DNA of 64,000 nucleotides from Bacteroidota bacterium (GCA_023251875.1 JAHEXY010000001.1:434001-498000), one strand, 5' to 3'; positions 16,442-26,419 are shown, counted from the first letter of the stretch. The notes: generated by a model not told the origin, from the letters alone. Numbers and translations are program-made.

Positions 16442-16804
16442 ATTCTCTGTTCTTTGGTATTTACAACAATTATCTAATTTATCATAGGCATTATCCGGTG
16501 CTTTTACTTTATCTGTATCGTAACCGGCATTGGCTACTTTATGATGAATGGCATCAAGCGTAATTACATCCGGATTATAGGTTACAACTAAAAGTTTTGT
16601 ATTCATATTCCAGTTTTTTGATTTAATACCATCTTTCTTTTTTAAAGCCGACTCAATGGTCTCTTTGCACATGTTGCATTTGCCAAATACTTTAAGTGTA
16701 TCGGTTTTCCAATCGATTTCCTTTTTATCATTTGATTGAGCAAATGTTGTTGAAAAACCAAGCAAGCAAGCCAATAGCGTAATCATAATTGTTTTTGTTT
16801 TCAT
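16439..16804 (-). CDS. Secreted HMA-domain metal-binding protein
   Basis: 121 residues. A signal peptide (1-22, STTFAQ) is followed by a heavy-metal-associated domain (about 36-105). The core motif is GKCNMCKETIE, a variant of the GMxCxxC copper site. Bacteroidota members often have this CxMC form and a C-terminal CC pair, here NCCKYQR. Such periplasmic HMA proteins bind Cu(I) or similar soft metals and may pass them to the RND pump. It lies 82 bases upstream of cusA, with a long hairpin repeat in between, and 37 bases downstream of a beta-barrel gene, so it probably shares their transcript. Confidence 0.85.
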   Translation of the reverse strand: MKTKTIMITLLACLLGFSTTFAQSNDKKEIDWKTDTLKVFGKCNMCKETIESALKKKDGIKSKNWNMNTKLLVVTYNPDVITLDAIHHKVANAGYDTDKVKAPDNAYDKLDNCCKYQRTEN

Positions 16805-16841
16805 ATTGATTTAGTTTAAAGTTTAATTTTAAATACTATTT

Positions 16842-17477
16842 CTATGGTTTTTGTTTACCCAACAAACATGCCGTTTTTAATCCTACAAATAAATTGTTGC
16901 CACTAAAGCCATTTGCGTTCATCATTCCTGTATAAATATTTTTTATGCCATAAGAAGCAATTATATCAAGCTGATACATACCCACCATTTTAAATTTACA
17001 TTCGGTGCCTACACCAATGGTTAATCCGTAATCAAATGAAGATACATTGTCATTTATATTGGTAGAACCATAAGTATTGACTAATGATGCAGAAAGCAAT
17101 GTATTTTCAAAAGCCCCAATTAAAAAATGATAATTGAGTTTTGATGAATCCAAACAAAATTTATACTTATAATTGATTTGAACATTCCAATAAGAAAACT
17201 TATAAGAAGGATTATTGCCATTATCAATTTCATCATTAAACTTTGCTCCGTTTTGCATGTAACCTGTTGAAAGTGCAATGCAAGAATGTTTAGTAAAACC
17301 ATATTCTGCCTCCCATCCTGTACCAACAGATAATTTTGGCAAGTAAGAAATATCATTTCCCATTATTGTTGAACATCCTCCAAAGTAATTAATACCAAAA
17401 CGAAATTGCTTTTGCGCCAACAATAAATTAGTTGAAAAGATGAATACAATAAAAATTATAATTTTTCTTTTTCTCAT
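16842..17477 (-). CDS. Outer-membrane beta-barrel protein of the metal cluster
   Basis: 211 residues. Signal peptide 1-21 (STNLLLAQ). The rest alternates hydrophobic and polar residues in about eight to ten strands (FRFGINYFGG, VGTGWEAEYGF, YWNVQINYKYKF, FDYGLTIGVGTECKF, LFVGLKTACLL), which fits an OmpA/OmpW-like porin fold. No enzyme motif was seen. It starts only 4 bases after the end of the multicopper oxidase gene, so the two are almost certainly co-transcribed. Function beyond an outer-membrane location is unknown. Confidence 0.65.
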   Translation of the reverse strand: MRKRKIIIFIVFIFSTNLLLAQKQFRFGINYFGGCSTIMGNDISYLPKLSVGTGWEAEYGFTKHSCIALSTGYMQNGAKFNDEIDNGNNPSYKFSYWNVQINYKYKFCLDSSKLNYHFLIGAFENTLLSASLVNTYGSTNINDNVSSFDYGLTIGVGTECKFKMVGMYQLDIIASYGIKNIYTGMMNANGFSGNNLFVGLKTACLLGKQKP

Positions 17478-17481
17478 TTAT

Positions 17482-18981
17482 TTATTTTATTTCAAAATTT
17501 AACATCATGCCATCATCTTCATGTTCTAAATTATGGCAATGCAATAAAAACAGTCCTTTGTTATTAGGGAATGTTAAAATGATTTTTACTTTTTCTTTAG
17601 GCATTAACAATACTGTATCCTTCCATGTTTTTTCAGTTGCAATTAAACTTTCTCTACCTCCACTTCTTTCTAATACTTGAAACAATAAGCCATGTACATG
17701 AAAAGGATGAATCTCGTCTCCTTCAGAATTATCAATAATCCAAGTTTCAGTTGATCCGGCACTAACAGTAGCATCAATACGATTGATATCAAAAGTTTTT
17801 CCATTGATGGTATGCATACCACTCATGCCCATTCCACTCATACCGCCCATCACGCCTCCTCCCATACTATCCATTCCGTTTAAAATAAATTGGCGATTGT
17901 AAGTAGAAAGTAAAGGATCAATAAGTTCAACATTGGATAAACTAGAGGGTAAAACAAAAGGATCAGCCTCCTGCTTATTGATTACAAATTTTACAATATT
18001 GAAAGCTTGAGTACCTTGAACATTTTCTGCATCAAACGCTAAGCTTTTTAAATAAATATTTTCTCCAATTGTATAGGATGAAAAATCAATAAGCAAATCT
18101 GCTCTTTCTCCGGGAGCAAGCATTAAACTAGTTGCACTTTCAGGAGAAGCCAGTAAGCCACCATCGGCACCAATAACATAAAAAGGAACATTATCACTTA
18201 AAGCAAGATTATATACTCTAGCATTGGAACCATTCAACACTCTAAAACGATACCAACGCGTAGCAACATTTACATAAGGAGAATAAATTCCATTTACCAA
18301 AATATATTGCCCCATATAGCCACTCATTACTTCTTGCTGATTTGGAGAATAATTAATGCTGTAATCGGCATACAAACGCTTATCTTGAATTACCAATGGA
18401 ATTTCATAATCACCATTGGGTAAATTTAAAGATTGTTCTTCGCTGTCATTTACAATAAACATTCCCGCTAAGCCTTTATAAACCTGGCTCGCAGTTTTAC
18501 CATCAGGATGCGGATGATACCAATATGCACCTGCCCTTTGATTAATTGAAAAGCTGTATGTAAAAGAACTTGCAGCCGAAACTACATCATTAGGATATCC
18601 ATCCATATTAGCAGGAGTCATTAATCCATGCCAATGAATATTGGTTTCTTCAGGTAAATCATTTTTTAATGGAATAGTAACAACATCGCCTTTATTTGCC
18701 AATAAAGTTGGTCCCAAAATTCCATTGTGATATCCCCATACGGTACTGGTTTTGTCTTTTATAATTTTTGCAGTAGTAATCTGTGCATTTAAAGCAGTTC
18801 CGGAAGTAGCATTGATTACTTCCGGAATAGGCAATGCTACATCAAAATTTCCCTCAACAACAGAAACGGCACTCGCATCCATCATATCCATCTTTTTACA
18901 AGATGAAAATACAGATGGTGCTACCATGGCAGCAGCAGATGCCATTCCTGATAGTTTTATAAATTTTCTTCTCGACTGCAT
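17482..18981 (-). CDS. Tat-exported multicopper oxidase (CueO/CopA-like)
   Basis: 499 residues. The twin-arginine leader is SRRKFIKLSG, with VFSSC near residue 27 suggesting a possible lipoprotein anchor. All four copper-ligand clusters are visible: NIHWHGLM, YWYHPHPDG, EIHPFHVHGL and LLHCHNLEHEDDGMM. The last carries the type 1 Cys, the His residues and the axial Met. A Met-rich insert (DSMGGGVMGGMSGMGMSGMH) precedes the third cluster, as in CueO and CopA where it binds Cu(I). The enzyme should oxidise Cu(I) to the less toxic Cu(II) with O2 as acceptor. It is flanked by a PKD lipoprotein upstream (9 bases) and a beta-barrel gene downstream (4 bases). Confidence 0.92.
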   Translation of the reverse strand: MQSRRKFIKLSGMASAAAMVAPSVFSSCKKMDMMDASAVSVVEGNFDVALPIPEVINATSGTALNAQITTAKIIKDKTSTVWGYHNGILGPTLLANKGDVVTIPLKNDLPEETNIHWHGLMTPANMDGYPNDVVSAASSFTYSFSINQRAGAYWYHPHPDGKTASQVYKGLAGMFIVNDSEEQSLNLPNGDYEIPLVIQDKRLYADYSINYSPNQQEVMSGYMGQYILVNGIYSPYVNVATRWYRFRVLNGSNARVYNLALSDNVPFYVIGADGGLLASPESATSLMLAPGERADLLIDFSSYTIGENIYLKSLAFDAENVQGTQAFNIVKFVINKQEADPFVLPSSLSNVELIDPLLSTYNRQFILNGMDSMGGGVMGGMSGMGMSGMHTINGKTFDINRIDATVSAGSTETWIIDNSEGDEIHPFHVHGLLFQVLERSGGRESLIATEKTWKDTVLLMPKEKVKIILTFPNNKGLFLLHCHNLEHEDDGMMLNFEIK

Positions 18982-18990
18982 AAAATAAAA

Positions 18991-19332
18991 TTAGTTTACA
19001 GTGATGGTTTCTGTTGTTTCAGCCATATCTGCATTACTCATATTCATACTGCCACTCATATCCATATTATAACAATCCATAGTAACGGTATATGTACCGG
19101 CATTAGAATAAGAATGTGTAGGGTTTTCATCAGTTGATGTAACTCCATCACCAAAATCCCAAGAATACGATTTTGCATTTTCAGAACAATTGGTAAATGT
19201 TACATTGTCGCCTACAGAAACACTTGTTGAACTAGCGGTAAAACAAGCTGTAGGTGTTTTTTTACAACTCTGACTTAGAGATGCCATACCTAAAATGGCA
19301 ATAAATAAAATAGTTTTTTTTAAGTAATGCAT
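18991..19332 (-). CDS. PKD-domain lipoprotein with Met-rich insert
   Basis: 113 residues. A lipoprotein signal (LSQSC near residue 23) is followed by a single PKD domain (about 32-112) with the classic YSWDFGDG and NPTHSYSNAGTYTVTM motifs. Between the last two strands is an insert rich in Met and Asp (CYNMDMSGSMNMSNADMAE) that PKD domains normally lack. The gene sits 9 bases before a multicopper oxidase that has a Met-rich insert of its own, so a Cu(I)-binding role is a reasonable inference. The PKD fold itself would be a scaffold on the outer face of a membrane. Confidence 0.8.
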   Translation of the reverse strand: MHYLKKTILFIAILGMASLSQSCKKTPTACFTASSTSVSVGDNVTFTNCSENAKSYSWDFGDGVTSTDENPTHSYSNAGTYTVTMDCYNMDMSGSMNMSNADMAETTETITVN

Positions 19333-19378
19333 GATTTAAAATTTTAATGTGTTATTAAATATTTGATTAATAAAAAAA

Positions 19379-19585
19379 TTACCACTTACTGATATCGTCT
19401 ACCAACACCAAATCCATACCGCATTTTGGGCATCGGCCGGCTTTATCTTCTCTTACTTCGTGATGCATGGTGCAACTATAAATAAGTTTATCGCTACTTT
19501 TTGTTTTTGAAGTTTCAGGTTGTGAACCTCCACAGCTTGATAATACTATCAAACTTAAAAATGTACTTGCAAGAATTGTTTTCAT
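19379..19585 (-). CDS. Small heavy-metal-binding-domain lipoprotein
   Basis: 68 residues. A lipoprotein signal (VLSSC) is followed by one heavy-metal-binding domain: YSCTMHHEVREDKAGRCPKC, then GMDL. The Cys-x-Met-His and Cys-Pro-x-Cys-Gly-Met pattern is the same module that is fused to the adaptor encoded at 8851-10092. As a free lipoprotein it could buffer or deliver copper in the periplasm. A TATTTTTG site lies about 38 bases upstream of the start. Confidence 0.85.
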   Translation of the reverse strand: MKTILASTFLSLIVLSSCGGSQPETSKTKSSDKLIYSCTMHHEVREDKAGRCPKCGMDLVLVDDISKW

Positions 19586-19622
19586 TTTATTTTTAGTATT
19601 AATTAGTATAAAAATTAGGGTG

Positions 19623-19630
19623 CAAAAATA
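19623..19630 (-). promoter_or_regulatory. Possible -7 element (TATTTTTG) before the metal cluster
   Basis: The minus strand reads TATTTTTG, fitting TAnnTTTG, about 38 bases before the ATG of the heavy-metal-binding lipoprotein at 19585. No clear TTTG lies at the expected distance upstream, so this is a weak call. Confidence 0.35.
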
Positions 19631-19738
19631 ATATGCTACCTATCAATAAAACTTGTATAAATTGGTTATTCTTTAAGAAATTAATATTGAAACACAAACC
19701 AATGTTACATCAATTTTGATAGAAAGAAAAAACGTAAA

Positions 19739-20116
19739 TCAGATTAAGAAAACGCTATGCAGTATTGTAAAGGGAATCGAAATTAGTGGTGGACTTTTAT
19801 GAATTGAATCAGAAAAATTCTGTTCATTTTCTAATAGGGAATTATAAAGCTGAACAAAAAACAAAATAGACTCAAATAAAATGGGGCTTGGAATTTGAAT
19901 ATTCTGTATGGGAGTACCATTTTGTTTGAGTTGAACAAACTTACTTACATTTTTACAGCAATTACTTGGCATCTTTTTTTCTCCACAACAAGAATGCGGT
20001 ATAGTAAATGAAAAAGAAGAAGTAGCCTTATTGGCACAATAATGGGTATTAATAGAAAAACCAATTGTGCTTAACAGTATTAAAAAAGACAGTTGTATAG
20101 AAATTATTTTTTTCAA
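19739..20116 (-). CDS. HYC_CC_PP family small secreted protein
   Basis: 125 residues. It has an N-terminal signal or anchor helix (about 1-22), then NTHYCANK, SCCGEKK, NCCKN and later KSPPLIS. These are the ordered His-Tyr-Cys, Cys-Cys and Pro-Pro signatures of a Bacteroidota family commonly found with copper-efflux genes. No enzyme function is known for the family; the clustered Cys suggest metal binding. It is the first gene of the metal region, with its own promoter-like site 18 bases upstream. Confidence 0.8.
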   Translation of the reverse strand: MKKIISIQLSFLILLSTIGFSINTHYCANKATSSFSFTIPHSCCGEKKMPSNCCKNVSKFVQLKQNGTPIQNIQIPSPILFESILFFVQLYNSLLENEQNFSDSIHKSPPLISIPFTILHSVFLI

Positions 20117-20133
20117 TTCCTCAATGTTTTATC

Positions 20134-20164
20134 CAAAATTAGACTATCTAAATTATTAATCCAA
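20134..20164 (-). promoter_or_regulatory. Bacteroidota-type promoter before the HYC_CC_PP gene
   Basis: On the minus strand TTG (20162-20164) is followed after 20 bases by TAATTTTG (20134-20141), matching the -33/-7 consensus. Transcription would start about 10 bases before the ATG at 20116, giving a very short leader. Confidence 0.5.
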
Positions 20165-20271
20165 CCTTTTATACGTAAAATAAGGTTAAATGTTACAATA
20201 ATAAACTCCTTTTATTACGGACATATTCTTACTAAAAAGAAATGGCTATAATAAAAGGTGTTTAAATATGC

Positions 20272-20346
20272 CCTTACCCTGCCCCTCTCTCAAAGGAAGG
20301 GGTAAGTTTGGAATTTTTAATAATCTCTTAACTTATATAAACTCTA
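20272..20346. repeat. Dispersed hairpin repeat with 47-base tail
   Basis: A CCCTTACCCTGCCCCTCTC/AAGGAAGGGG hairpin part is followed by a tail (20300-20346) identical over 47 bases to 59764-59810 in the opposite orientation. It lies in the gap between two minus-strand genes; that gap (20117-20366) otherwise holds only the promoter at 20134. Confidence 0.8.
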
Positions 20347-20366
20347 ATTAACTTTTGGATAATTGG

Positions 20367-20705
20367 CTAGTCAACATAATCTACTTCATATGTTATCTTA
20401 TTACTGTAAACTACTTTTCCACTTGCATCCTTACCAGTTGTTTCAAGTTTATAATATTTTTTTGCCCCAGCCACACTACATGCTAATGTTCGAATAGTTG
20501 CAGGAGTAACAACTGTGCCATCAGGTAATATCCATTTAAATGAATACGCTACACCAGCTTTTGCTCCTGCTATTGAAGCCGTTACGTTTGAAAAGGTGTT
20601 TATTTTTAACGTAAGTGGGGATGCTGGCGCACAGCTAACCGTTTGAGCATGCGTTAATGTTGTAATGCCTATAAACAAGGCAATAGTTAAAATAAAATTT
20701 TTCAT
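20367..20705 (-). CDS. Small secreted protein of unknown function
   Basis: 112 residues. A clear signal peptide (1-20, TTLTHAQ) precedes a mature part of about 90 residues with alternating beta-strand character (SPLTLKINTFSNVTASIAGA, YSFKWILPDGTVV, YYKLETTGKDASGKV). It looks like a single Ig-like or PKD-like beta-sandwich. Two Cys (in VSCAP and TLACSV) could form a disulfide. I do not recognise a named family. It stands alone, with a repeat on its upstream side. Confidence 0.6.
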   Translation of the reverse strand: MKNFILTIALFIGITTLTHAQTVSCAPASPLTLKINTFSNVTASIAGAKAGVAYSFKWILPDGTVVTPATIRTLACSVAGAKKYYKLETTGKDASGKVVYSNKITYEVDYVD

Positions 20706-20826
20706 GGTTTCTGATTTTTAAGTTAATTAATTTGATTTTAAAATTATGATTTAAGAGTTGTACGTTAAACACAAAAAAAGGTTACGGTATCATTCAAATT
20801 TTTATTTTCACATCAAAACATGATCT

Positions 20827-22323
20827 TTACTCTTTAATGATTTTTGTCACAAATACCCCATTTCCATTTAAAACTTTAACATTATACAAACCACTTGACA
20901 ACTCACTTAAATCAATATTTAAAGACTTTCTTGAATTCTGGACTTCTTTATATAATACTAATTCACCAAACGTATTAAAAACACTAACACTTTCTACAAG
21001 GCTCAAGCCCTCATTTACATTTATAAATAAATTTTCATTGCATGGATTGGGATAAAGCGTACAAAAATTATTATTTAAAGAATATATCGGTTCTTCAACA
21101 TCCGTCATAACACTCATGTTTGCTTGTAAAATATAGGCATCTGTATAAGATGAAGATGTATACGACAAAGTATTCCCTGTTAAATACAAATCATTTCCTG
21201 AAATAAAAATATCAGCAACTGACTCGTCTTTGCTTTTTCCCCAAGTATAATATTTTATAAAATTTCCTTGTGTATCATACCTTAATAATACGGCATCATT
21301 GCCTCCATTGCCATAAGAAGCAGTAGTTCCACCAACGTATACATATCCATTATTTACTTTAATTGATCTGGCAGATTCAGCCACAGAACCGCCCCATTCA
21401 TGGTACCAAATACGATTTAAATTTTTGTCGTACTTAGCAACAAATATTTGAATATCTGAGGCAGATAAGGTAGTAACTCCGGTAACATACAAATAAGTTC
21501 CATCGCTTGTCATGCCTAAAGCATTTTCAAAATTGATGACCCAAAAATCATCTCTGCCCCATTGCGTACTATCAACAAAACTTCCATCTGCTTTTAAAAA
21601 CTTACATAAAATGGCTTTTCCATCGTATCCAGCATAAACACTGGTATAGTAAGGTACGCCATAAGCTCCACAAACATAAATCATAGAATCATCTATGGCA
21701 ATATGCCCGTCTTGATGATCTGTTTTTGAACTGCCCCAGGTGTTTTGCCAAATCTTTTTTCCATTGTAATCTAATTTTAAAATGGCCATATCCCAATAGG
21801 TTCCGTTTCCATACGTCCAACCGGTTATATAAATACCATCACTCATAGGTACAATGCCGTCTACTTCGTCATAACCATAGCCTTGATCCCAATGAAAAAC
21901 CCAATTGGTATCTCCTGTATTTGGATTAACTGATGCTACAAACATATCACAATACGGAAGATTAATATCTAATGTAGTTTGAGTACAATAACGGCCGCCA
22001 TAATATACCACACTATCTGTTGAAGTAACCACATACCCTTGCTGTGCATTGTACCCTCCCACTACAGAATTACTTGACCACAGCTCATTTCCATTGCTAT
22101 CTAATTTATAAAGCAAAGCATCATACCCTTCTAAACTTACATTATTTTGATTATTGGCCCAATAAACATATCCATTATTATCAACGTAAGTTGCCCAGCC
22201 TTCTGCAGGTTGATTAGCAAGTATACTCGTTTTTAATAAAGTCCAATTGGTTTGTAAAGTATCTTGAGCTTGGCTGTACAGAATAAATGAAATATAAAAT
22301 AGAAGTGTAATTAATTTTTTCAT
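20827..22323 (-). CDS. Secreted beta-propeller protein with T9SS type A sorting domain
   Basis: 498 residues. The signal peptide is 1-19 (LYSQAQ). Residues about 25-410 contain repeated units such as GNELWSSNSVVGGYN, GKKIWQNTWGSS, NRIWYHEWGG and NFIKYYTWGKSKDES, spaced by 45-60 residues, the pattern of SBBP/delta-60-type propellers. The last 80 residues are a T9SS type A sorting domain (LYPNPCNENLFINV, LSSGLYNVKV), which usually leads to anchoring on the cell surface. No catalytic motif. Role unknown, probably a surface binding protein. Confidence 0.8.
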   Translation of the reverse strand: MKKLITLLFYISFILYSQAQDTLQTNWTLLKTSILANQPAEGWATYVDNNGYVYWANNQNNVSLEGYDALLYKLDSNGNELWSSNSVVGGYNAQQGYVVTSTDSVVYYGGRYCTQTTLDINLPYCDMFVASVNPNTGDTNWVFHWDQGYGYDEVDGIVPMSDGIYITGWTYGNGTYWDMAILKLDYNGKKIWQNTWGSSKTDHQDGHIAIDDSMIYVCGAYGVPYYTSVYAGYDGKAILCKFLKADGSFVDSTQWGRDDFWVINFENALGMTSDGTYLYVTGVTTLSASDIQIFVAKYDKNLNRIWYHEWGGSVAESARSIKVNNGYVYVGGTTASYGNGGNDAVLLRYDTQGNFIKYYTWGKSKDESVADIFISGNDLYLTGNTLSYTSSSYTDAYILQANMSVMTDVEEPIYSLNNNFCTLYPNPCNENLFINVNEGLSLVESVSVFNTFGELVLYKEVQNSRKSLNIDLSELSSGLYNVKVLNGNGVFVTKIIKE

Positions 22324-22340
22324 GTAAAGTGTTTTTTAGG

Positions 22341-22386
22341 CCATCACCCAATCCCTTTCCCAAGGGGGAGGGTAGGCTTGGAATTA
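22341..22386. repeat. Dispersed hairpin repeat
   Basis: CCATCACCCAATCCCTTTCC / CAAGGGGGAGGGTAGGCTTGGAATT. Same layout as the repeats at 15031 and 20272: a GC-rich hairpin followed by a TTGGAATT tail. It lies in the upstream region of the propeller gene. Confidence 0.6.
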
Positions 22387-22504
22387 AATAATTTTAAAGA
22401 TAATACACATATCATTAAGATATTCCCTACTAATATTACTAATATTAATAAATAAAGGGGTATTTAAAGAGTGGTTTCGAGAGCCCCAACCACCTAAAAC
22501 ACAA

Positions 22505-22534
22505 AATCCCGACTATCTTTAAATAATCGGGATT
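22505..22534 (-). terminator. Terminator hairpin after glutamate dehydrogenase
   Basis: AATCCCGA / TCGGGATT is a perfect 8-base stem around a 14-base AT-rich loop, about 50 bases after the gdhA stop codon. A second, weaker inverted repeat (GTGGTT/AACCAC, 22471-22493) lies just beyond. Confidence 0.6.
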
Positions 22535-22582
22535 AATTGTGCTTTCCTTAACAATAATCAAAAAAATTAAACCAATCAAGAT

Positions 22583-23989
<1,407 letters not shown>

Positions 23990-24007
23990 TTAAAAATTTA
24001 AGGGATT

Positions 24008-24035
24008 CAAAGTTAAGTTTTTTTATTAAAAACAA
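24008..24035 (-). promoter_or_regulatory. Bacteroidota-type promoter of gdhA
   Basis: On the minus strand TTG (24033-24035), a 17-base spacer, then TAACTTTG (24008-24015), a perfect TAnnTTTG. The ATG is about 45 bases downstream. Confidence 0.65.
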
Positions 24036-24083
24036 GCTTTTAATTGAGGTAAAAAGCATGCATGCATGAAAGAAATTACGAAT

Positions 24084-24554
24084 TTAAGGATAAACTGAGA
24101 ACGAATCTTTGTTTGGAATAAAGAATTTTATTTCCCTTTTACATTGGCTCTCCTTACAATATAAATCCTGGTCACAACTCATTTCTATCGTCCATTCATA
24201 AACATAAATATTGAATAAAATTATACCTATACTGGTAATTGTAAGTAGCCAAGCAAAGAAGGTTTGTATTTTCAAATTAATTATTGGAGCCGCAAATTTT
24301 ACGTATATAAAATAAAAGATATAAATTAGCATAAACCAAAATAAAATATTGCCTATAAAGCCTGATAAATATAAATTTCCACAACCAGAACACGCTTGCG
24401 TTAGATTATTCCTGTAAATGAAAGGAAAGCCATAATAATCTATATTCGGTCCATCAAAATTACAATTGCAGGCATATCTAAAAACTATAACATCTTGCAA
24501 AAGTAAGGCAATTGAAATAATTAAAATGAGAAGCCTCTTTTTTATGACATCCAT
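24084..24554 (-). CDS. Small membrane protein, unknown
   Basis: 156 residues with three predicted membrane helices: about 7-25 (LLILIISIALLLQDVIVF), 66-88 (FIGNILFWFMLIYIFYFIYV) and 98-118 (FFAWLLTITSIGIILFNIYV). The loop between the first two has Cys-rich stretches (YACNCNF, QACSGCGN), and the C-terminal part has CDQDLYCKESQCKRE. The four-plus-three Cys suggest disulfides or metal binding on the outer side. I do not recognise a family. It lies between gdhA and a toxin-antitoxin pair. Confidence 0.55.
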   Translation of the reverse strand: MDVIKKRLLILIISIALLLQDVIVFRYACNCNFDGPNIDYYGFPFIYRNNLTQACSGCGNLYLSGFIGNILFWFMLIYIFYFIYVKFAAPIINLKIQTFFAWLLTITSIGIILFNIYVYEWTIEMSCDQDLYCKESQCKREIKFFIPNKDSFSVYP

Positions 24555-24598
24555 ACAAAGGGCTTAACAATTTATTGTAGCTAAAAAAAGAATAATCA

Positions 24599-24865
24599 TT
24601 AAGGAAAGTATCTATAAATTTCTTTTCGATGTAAAAACCTAACAAAGATTATTTCTTGTGTTTTTATAATAATGCCTATTCGATAATCTCCTATTTTTAT
24701 TCGGTAATATTCATTACCACCCTTTAACTTCTTTAAATTTTTTATCTCTTCTGTCTTGTTGCACGTTTTAATACCATCTATAACTTCTGCAATTCTCAAC
24801 AAAAGCTTTTGATCTCGTATTTTATCAGTATCCTTTTCATAGCTCTTATCAATTTTTACGGTCAT
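24599..24865 (-). CDS. RelE/ParE-family toxin
   Basis: 88 residues. The compact RelE fold is recognisable: a helical N-terminal half (YEKDTDKIRDQKLLLRIAEV), then LKKLKGGNEYYRIKIGDYRI and VRFLHRKEIYRYFP. The central basic YYRIKIGDYRIG strand and the C-terminal HRKEIYR segment are typical of ribosome-dependent mRNA interferases, as in YafQ/RelE. It overlaps its antitoxin by 4 bases (ATGA), the usual translational coupling with the antitoxin first. Confidence 0.85.
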   Translation of the reverse strand: MTVKIDKSYEKDTDKIRDQKLLLRIAEVIDGIKTCNKTEEIKNLKKLKGGNEYYRIKIGDYRIGIIIKTQEIIFVRFLHRKEIYRYFP

Positions 24866-25062
24866 TTGCTTCGAAGTTTTTTCAAATATTTTTCGGTATC
24901 AACATATTCTCCAGTTTTTCCATCTTTTATAGCTTCAATTAAGCCCAAATCTTCCGCTTCATTTGAAGTGAGCAATTTAGCTTTAATACCCAATTTTCGA
25001 GCCAGCTCAATTAAGAGTTTGAGATTAGAGGTTGATTCGCCATTTATTATTGCTGTTGCCAT
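24862..25062 (-). CDS. Antitoxin partner of the RelE-type toxin
   Basis: 66 residues. A small, charged protein whose middle part (NLKLLIELARKLGIKAKLLT) and C-terminal segment (YVDTEKYLKKLRSK) match short antitoxins that precede RelE toxins in Bacteroidota. The C-terminal part is the likely toxin-wrapping region. It lies immediately upstream of the toxin with a 4-base overlap. No separate DNA-binding motif is evident in so short a protein. Confidence 0.75.
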   Translation of the reverse strand: MATAIINGESTSNLKLLIELARKLGIKAKLLTSNEAEDLGLIEAIKDGKTGEYVDTEKYLKKLRSK

Positions 25063-25117
25063 AGTGTTTTATATATTGCGATATAAAAGTAAATTATTTC
25101 TATGAAGAATTCAATCA

Positions 25118-26419
25118 TTATTTTACTAGTTGTCCACTCAATTGCATCAATTCAGCCTCGGCTATTTTGGTTGTATATTCGGCATTGCTGATACGGGCTT
25201 TCGATTTTATTAAGTTCAATTGGGCTTCGCGTAGTTGAGTAGAAGTTAATTGGCCTAAATCATACATATCTTTTGATTTCTTGAAATTTTGTTCTGCTGT
25301 ATTGACATTTTCTTTTTCCAGTTTAAGTGTATTTAATTTATTTTGGTAAGTAGCAAAAGCATTTCTTAAACTTGTTTCTGCTTGTTGTACCGCCTGATTA
25401 TACTGCAAATTAGCTTTCTCAGTAGTTATTTTTGCGTTTTGAATATTTTTATTTACTGTACAACCATTAAATAGTGCATAACTAAGCGTTAGGCCTCCCG
25501 TGAAACCAAAGCTTTGACTGTACTTCATATAACCGGCATCATTACGACTTTCATTTAAACCATAATCACTGCTTAATGATAGAACAGGAAATCGACCGGC
25601 ACGAGAAAGTTTCAATGCCAAATCATAATAATGTTGGTCTTCTTTCGCTAATAATACAGAAGTATTGGACGATTCAATATTTGTTTGTAAAGCTTCAAGT
25701 AGTAAAGTTTCATTCACTTGAATATTCTTTGAGAGAAAAAAATTCTCAGTTAAATTTTTTCCCATTGCATAATTAAGATTACGTTTTGCATTTTCTAAAC
25801 TTAACTGTACTTCTTGCAAACTAGCTTTGTCGGTATTTAAATCAACTTGAGCATTCAGCAAATCAAGTTTAGATGCGGCACCCAATTCACTTAAATTTTG
25901 TATTCTTTTTACTCTTTCTTCTGATAGTTTCACAGCTTCTATTGCTATATCATAATTTTGTTGGTATTGCGCAGCACCGTAATATAGATTGATAAGATTT
26001 AAAATAGCCGTTTCCATAATGGATTTGGCTTGCAATTCAGTTAAAGAATAGGTCGATTTTAAAATCTTGTAATTATAAAACATGGCAAAACCATCGAATA
26101 AGGTATAATTCAAACTTACCGAAGCATTGGTACCGGAGGAAGAAGCGGCAGTTCCTTCTATCACTTGCCCCGAAACCAACTCGGTTTTACTATCGTTTGA
26201 ACTTTCACTGTGTCCTGCAGCTATGGATAGAGAAGGCAACATACCGGCATTACCGGGATAGATATTGTTTTTAGCCACATCCACATCTTTTGCAGCAATT
26301 TGTATATCAAAATTATTTTTTAAGGCAGTTTCAATGGCAGCTTGAAGATTAAGTGTGTCTTGTGAAAATGCGTTAATAACAAGTAAAAAACAATAAAGCG
26401 AGAAAATGATTTTTTTCAT
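25118..26419 (-). CDS. TolC-family outer-membrane efflux protein
   Basis: 433 residues. The signal peptide is 1-19 (LVINAFSQ). Two OEP repeats follow (about 30-215 and 225-430), with the family's coiled-coil heptads and turns such as NNIYPGNAGMLPSLSIAAG, VSLNYTLFDGF and LTLSYALFNGC. TolC proteins form the exit duct for tripartite exporters. Directly upstream lies only the relic of a MacB-type permease, so its original partner ABC exporter is gone from here. It may now serve other pumps. Confidence 0.85.
   Translation of the reverse strand: MKKIIFSLYCFLLVINAFSQDTLNLQAAIETALKNNFDIQIAAKDVDVAKNNIYPGNAGMLPSLSIAAGHSESSNDSKTELVSGQVIEGTAASSSGTNASVSLNYTLFDGFAMFYNYKILKSTYSLTELQAKSIMETAILNLINLYYGAAQYQQNYDIAIEAVKLSEERVKRIQNLSELGAASKLDLLNAQVDLNTDKASLQEVQLSLENAKRNLNYAMGKNLTENFFLSKNIQVNETLLLEALQTNIESSNTSVLLAKEDQHYYDLALKLSRAGRFPVLSLSSDYGLNESRNDAGYMKYSQSFGFTGGLTLSYALFNGCTVNKNIQNAKITTEKANLQYNQAVQQAETSLRNAFATYQNKLNTLKLEKENVNTAEQNFKKSKDMYDLGQLTSTQLREAQLNLIKSKARISNAEYTTKIAEAELMQLSGQLVK

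Noticed and set aside
22471-22493. GTGGTT/AACCAC inverted repeat considered as part of a tRNA or riboswitch
   Set aside because: No cloverleaf or anticodon arm can be formed and it is too short; at most an extra terminator hairpin.
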